A stretch of DNA of 64,000 bases from NCBI RefSeq assembly GCF_009192945.1, contig NZ_NSET01000006.1:1-64000 (forward strand). Direction: 5' to 3'. The stretch comes from Xanthomonas maliensis (GTDB taxonomy: Bacteria; Pseudomonadota; Gammaproteobacteria; Xanthomonadales; Xanthomonadaceae). Below are positions 62,636-64,000 of this stretch, piece after piece. Below the pieces are notes generated by a model. It was not told where the DNA came from. It did no database searches and worked only from the letters and a program-made list of their open reading frames with translations. Made by a program: the position numbers and the translations under genes. How positions within the stretch are numbered: the stretch's first letter is position 1; each line of letters opens with the position of its first letter.

Positions 62636-64000
62636 ATGACCAATCCATTGCTTGTCCGTCGTGCTGCCGTGCTCGGTGCCGGCGTCATGGGTGCGCAGAT
62701 CGCCGCGCACCTCACCAATGCCGGTGTCGATACCGTGTTGTTCGACCTTCCCGCCAAGGAAGGTCCCGCCGACGGCATCGTGCTCAAGGCCATCGCCAAC
62801 CTGGGCAAGCTCAACCCCGCCCCGCTCGCCAGCAAGGCACTGGCCGAGGCGATCACCCCGGCCAACTATGAGAGCGGCCTGGAGCAACTGCGCGACTGCG
62901 ACCTGATCATCGAAGCGATCGCCGAGCGGATGGACTGGAAGCAGGACCTGTACAAGAAGATCGCCCCGTTCGTCGCCGATCATGCCGTGCTGGCGTCCAA
63001 CACCTCCGGCCTGGGCATCAACAAGCTGTCCGACGTGCTGCCCGAACAGCTGCGCCATCGCTTTTGCGGCGCGCACTTCTTCAACCCGCCACGCTACATG
63101 CACTTGGCCGAGCTAATTCCGGCCAAGGCCACCGACAAGGCGGTGTTGGAAGGCCTGGAAGCCTTCCTGGTCACCACGCTCGGCAAGGGCGTGGTATATG
63201 CCAAGGACACGCCGAACTTCATCGGCAACCGCATCGGCGTGTTCTCGATCCTGTCCACCATCCACCACACGCAGGAATTCGGCCTGGGCTTCGACGAAGT
63301 CGATGCACTGACCGGCCCGCTGGTTGGCCGGCCCAAGTCGGCCACCTATCGCACCTCCGATGTGGTCGGCCTGGACACCATGGCGCACGTCATCAAGACC
63401 ATGGGCGACACCTTGCCGGACGACCCGTGGCATCAGTATTTCACCTCGCCGAAGTGGCTGGAGGCGCTGATCGCCAAGGGCGCGTTGGGCCAGAAGGTCG
63501 GCGCCGGCATCTTCCGCAAGGTCGGCAAGGACATCGTGGTGGTCGACCTGGAGAAACAGGACTATCGCCCGGCCGATCGCGTCGCCGCGCCGGAAGTGGT
63601 CGAGATCCTCAAGATCAAGAATCCGGCCGAGAAGTTCGCCAAGCTGCGCGAGAGCCAGCATCCGCAGGCGCAGTTCCTGTGGGCGAGTTTCCGCGACCTG
63701 TTCCACTACAGCGCCTACCACCTGGCCGATATCGCTGAAACCGCACGTGACGTCGACCTGGCGATCCGCTGGGGCTACGGTTGGTCGCTGGGCCCGTTCG
63801 AGACCTGGCAGGCGGCCGGCTGGAAGCAGGTGGCGCAGTGGATTGCCGAAGACATCTCCAACGGCAAGAGCATGAGCAGCGCACCACTGCCGAACTGGGT
63901 GTTCGACGGTCGCGATGGCGTGCATGGCGCCGAAGGCTCGTACAGTCCGGCGCGCGACGCCAAGCTGCCGCGCTCGTCGCTGCCGGTGTACAAGCGCCAG
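62636..64000 (+). CDS. FadN-like 3-hydroxyacyl-CoA dehydrogenase (3' end outside window)
   Basis: 455 codons without a stop up to the window edge. The ATG at 62636 follows AAAGG. VLGAGVMGAQIAAHLTNAG (14-19 core) binds NAD; LIIEAIAERMDWKQ, SNTSGLGINKLS, HFFNPPRYMHLAELIPAKAT (split at MHL) and FIGNRIGVF are typical of the dehydrogenase. The layout suggests a dehydrogenase followed by an enoyl-CoA hydratase domain, like FadN, but the second part is not in view. It oxidises 3-hydroxyacyl-CoA in beta-oxidation and is co-transcribed with the PsrA-like gene. Confidence 0.9.
   Translation, partial: MTNPLLVRRAAVLGAGVMGAQIAAHLTNAGVDTVLFDLPAKEGPADGIVLKAIANLGKLNPAPLASKALAEAITPANYESGLEQLRDCDLIIEAIAERMDWKQDLYKKIAPFVADHAVLASNTSGLGINKLSDVLPEQLRHRFCGAHFFNPPRYMHLAELIPAKATDKAVLEGLEAFLVTTLGKGVVYAKDTPNFIGNRIGVFSILSTIHHTQEFGLGFDEVDALTGPLVGRPKSATYRTSDVVGLDTMAHVIKTMGDTLPDDPWHQYFTSPKWLEALIAKGALGQKVGAGIFRKVGKDIVVVDLEKQDYRPADRVAAPEVVEILKIKNPAEKFAKLRESQHPQAQFLWASFRDLFHYSAYHLADIAETARDVDLAIRWGYGWSLGPFETWQAAGWKQVAQWIAEDISNGKSMSSAPLPNWVFDGRDGVHGAEGSYSPARDAKLPRSSLPVYKRQ

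Noticed and set aside
1-64000. CRISPR arrays, tRNA/rRNA genes and insertion sequences
   Set aside because: No regularly spaced repeats, tRNA-like cloverleaf or transposase gene was seen on reading the window.

Overview
The window is high-GC chromosomal DNA of a gammaproteobacterium and looks like Xanthomonas or a close relative (Xanthomonadaceae). The evidence is the rlmN-pilF-rodZ-yfgM-bamB-der block next to ndk, a very large Xanthomonas-style haemagglutinin-family exoprotein locus, and a compact nitrate-assimilation locus with NasS/NasT. The assignment rests on gene content and order read from the sequence; no database search was run. No rRNA, tRNA, insertion sequence, prophage or CRISPR array was recognised.

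Left end (1-16.4 kb): a cell-surface locus on the + strand. It encodes a porin (5' end outside the window), a coiled-coil secreted protein, a small secreted protein and a 4021-residue protein with an N-terminal TPS (haemagglutinin-type) domain. A PstS-like phosphate-binding protein closed by a strong terminator follows. 16.6-31 kb is mixed accessory and housekeeping DNA: a Gfo/Idh/MocA oxidoreductase, a sorbosone-dehydrogenase-like lipoprotein with a membrane partner, an RND efflux pump divergent from a TetR regulator with a perfect palindromic operator between them, a GAF/GGDEF-like/EAL phosphodiesterase, a DUF1349 protein, an M14 carboxypeptidase, and a ferritin-like and a KGG-motif stress protein.

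Centre (31.7-55 kb): nitrate assimilation and its cofactors. The operon narK-nirB-nirD-nasA-cobA (minus strand) imports nitrate, reduces it to nitrite and ammonium, and makes siroheme precursor. Upstream lie nasT-nasS (the sensor pair) and, divergently, a siroheme-synthase gene whose methyltransferase half is truncated. The narK leader carries a predicted NtrC site, a sigma-54 promoter, two ANTAR-type hexaloop hairpins and a 13-bp terminator, so two-layer control (nitrogen limitation plus nitrate-dependent antitermination) can be read from the DNA. After an FMO/SDR/AraC module come molybdenum-cofactor genes (moeA, mobA and a small partner; then a rhodanese-MoeB fusion facing a second moeA), which would supply Moco to NasA. 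Small unrelated genes (SemiSWEET-like, exonuclease III, OBAP-like, DUF4142) are interspersed.

Right end (55-64 kb): conserved housekeeping genes on the minus strand (ndk, rlmN, pilF, rodZ-like, yfgM-like, bamB, der), many with overlapping stop and start codons. A + strand PsrA-like TetR regulator with a PsrA-type box and the start of a FadN-like 3-hydroxyacyl-CoA dehydrogenase gene run off the window.
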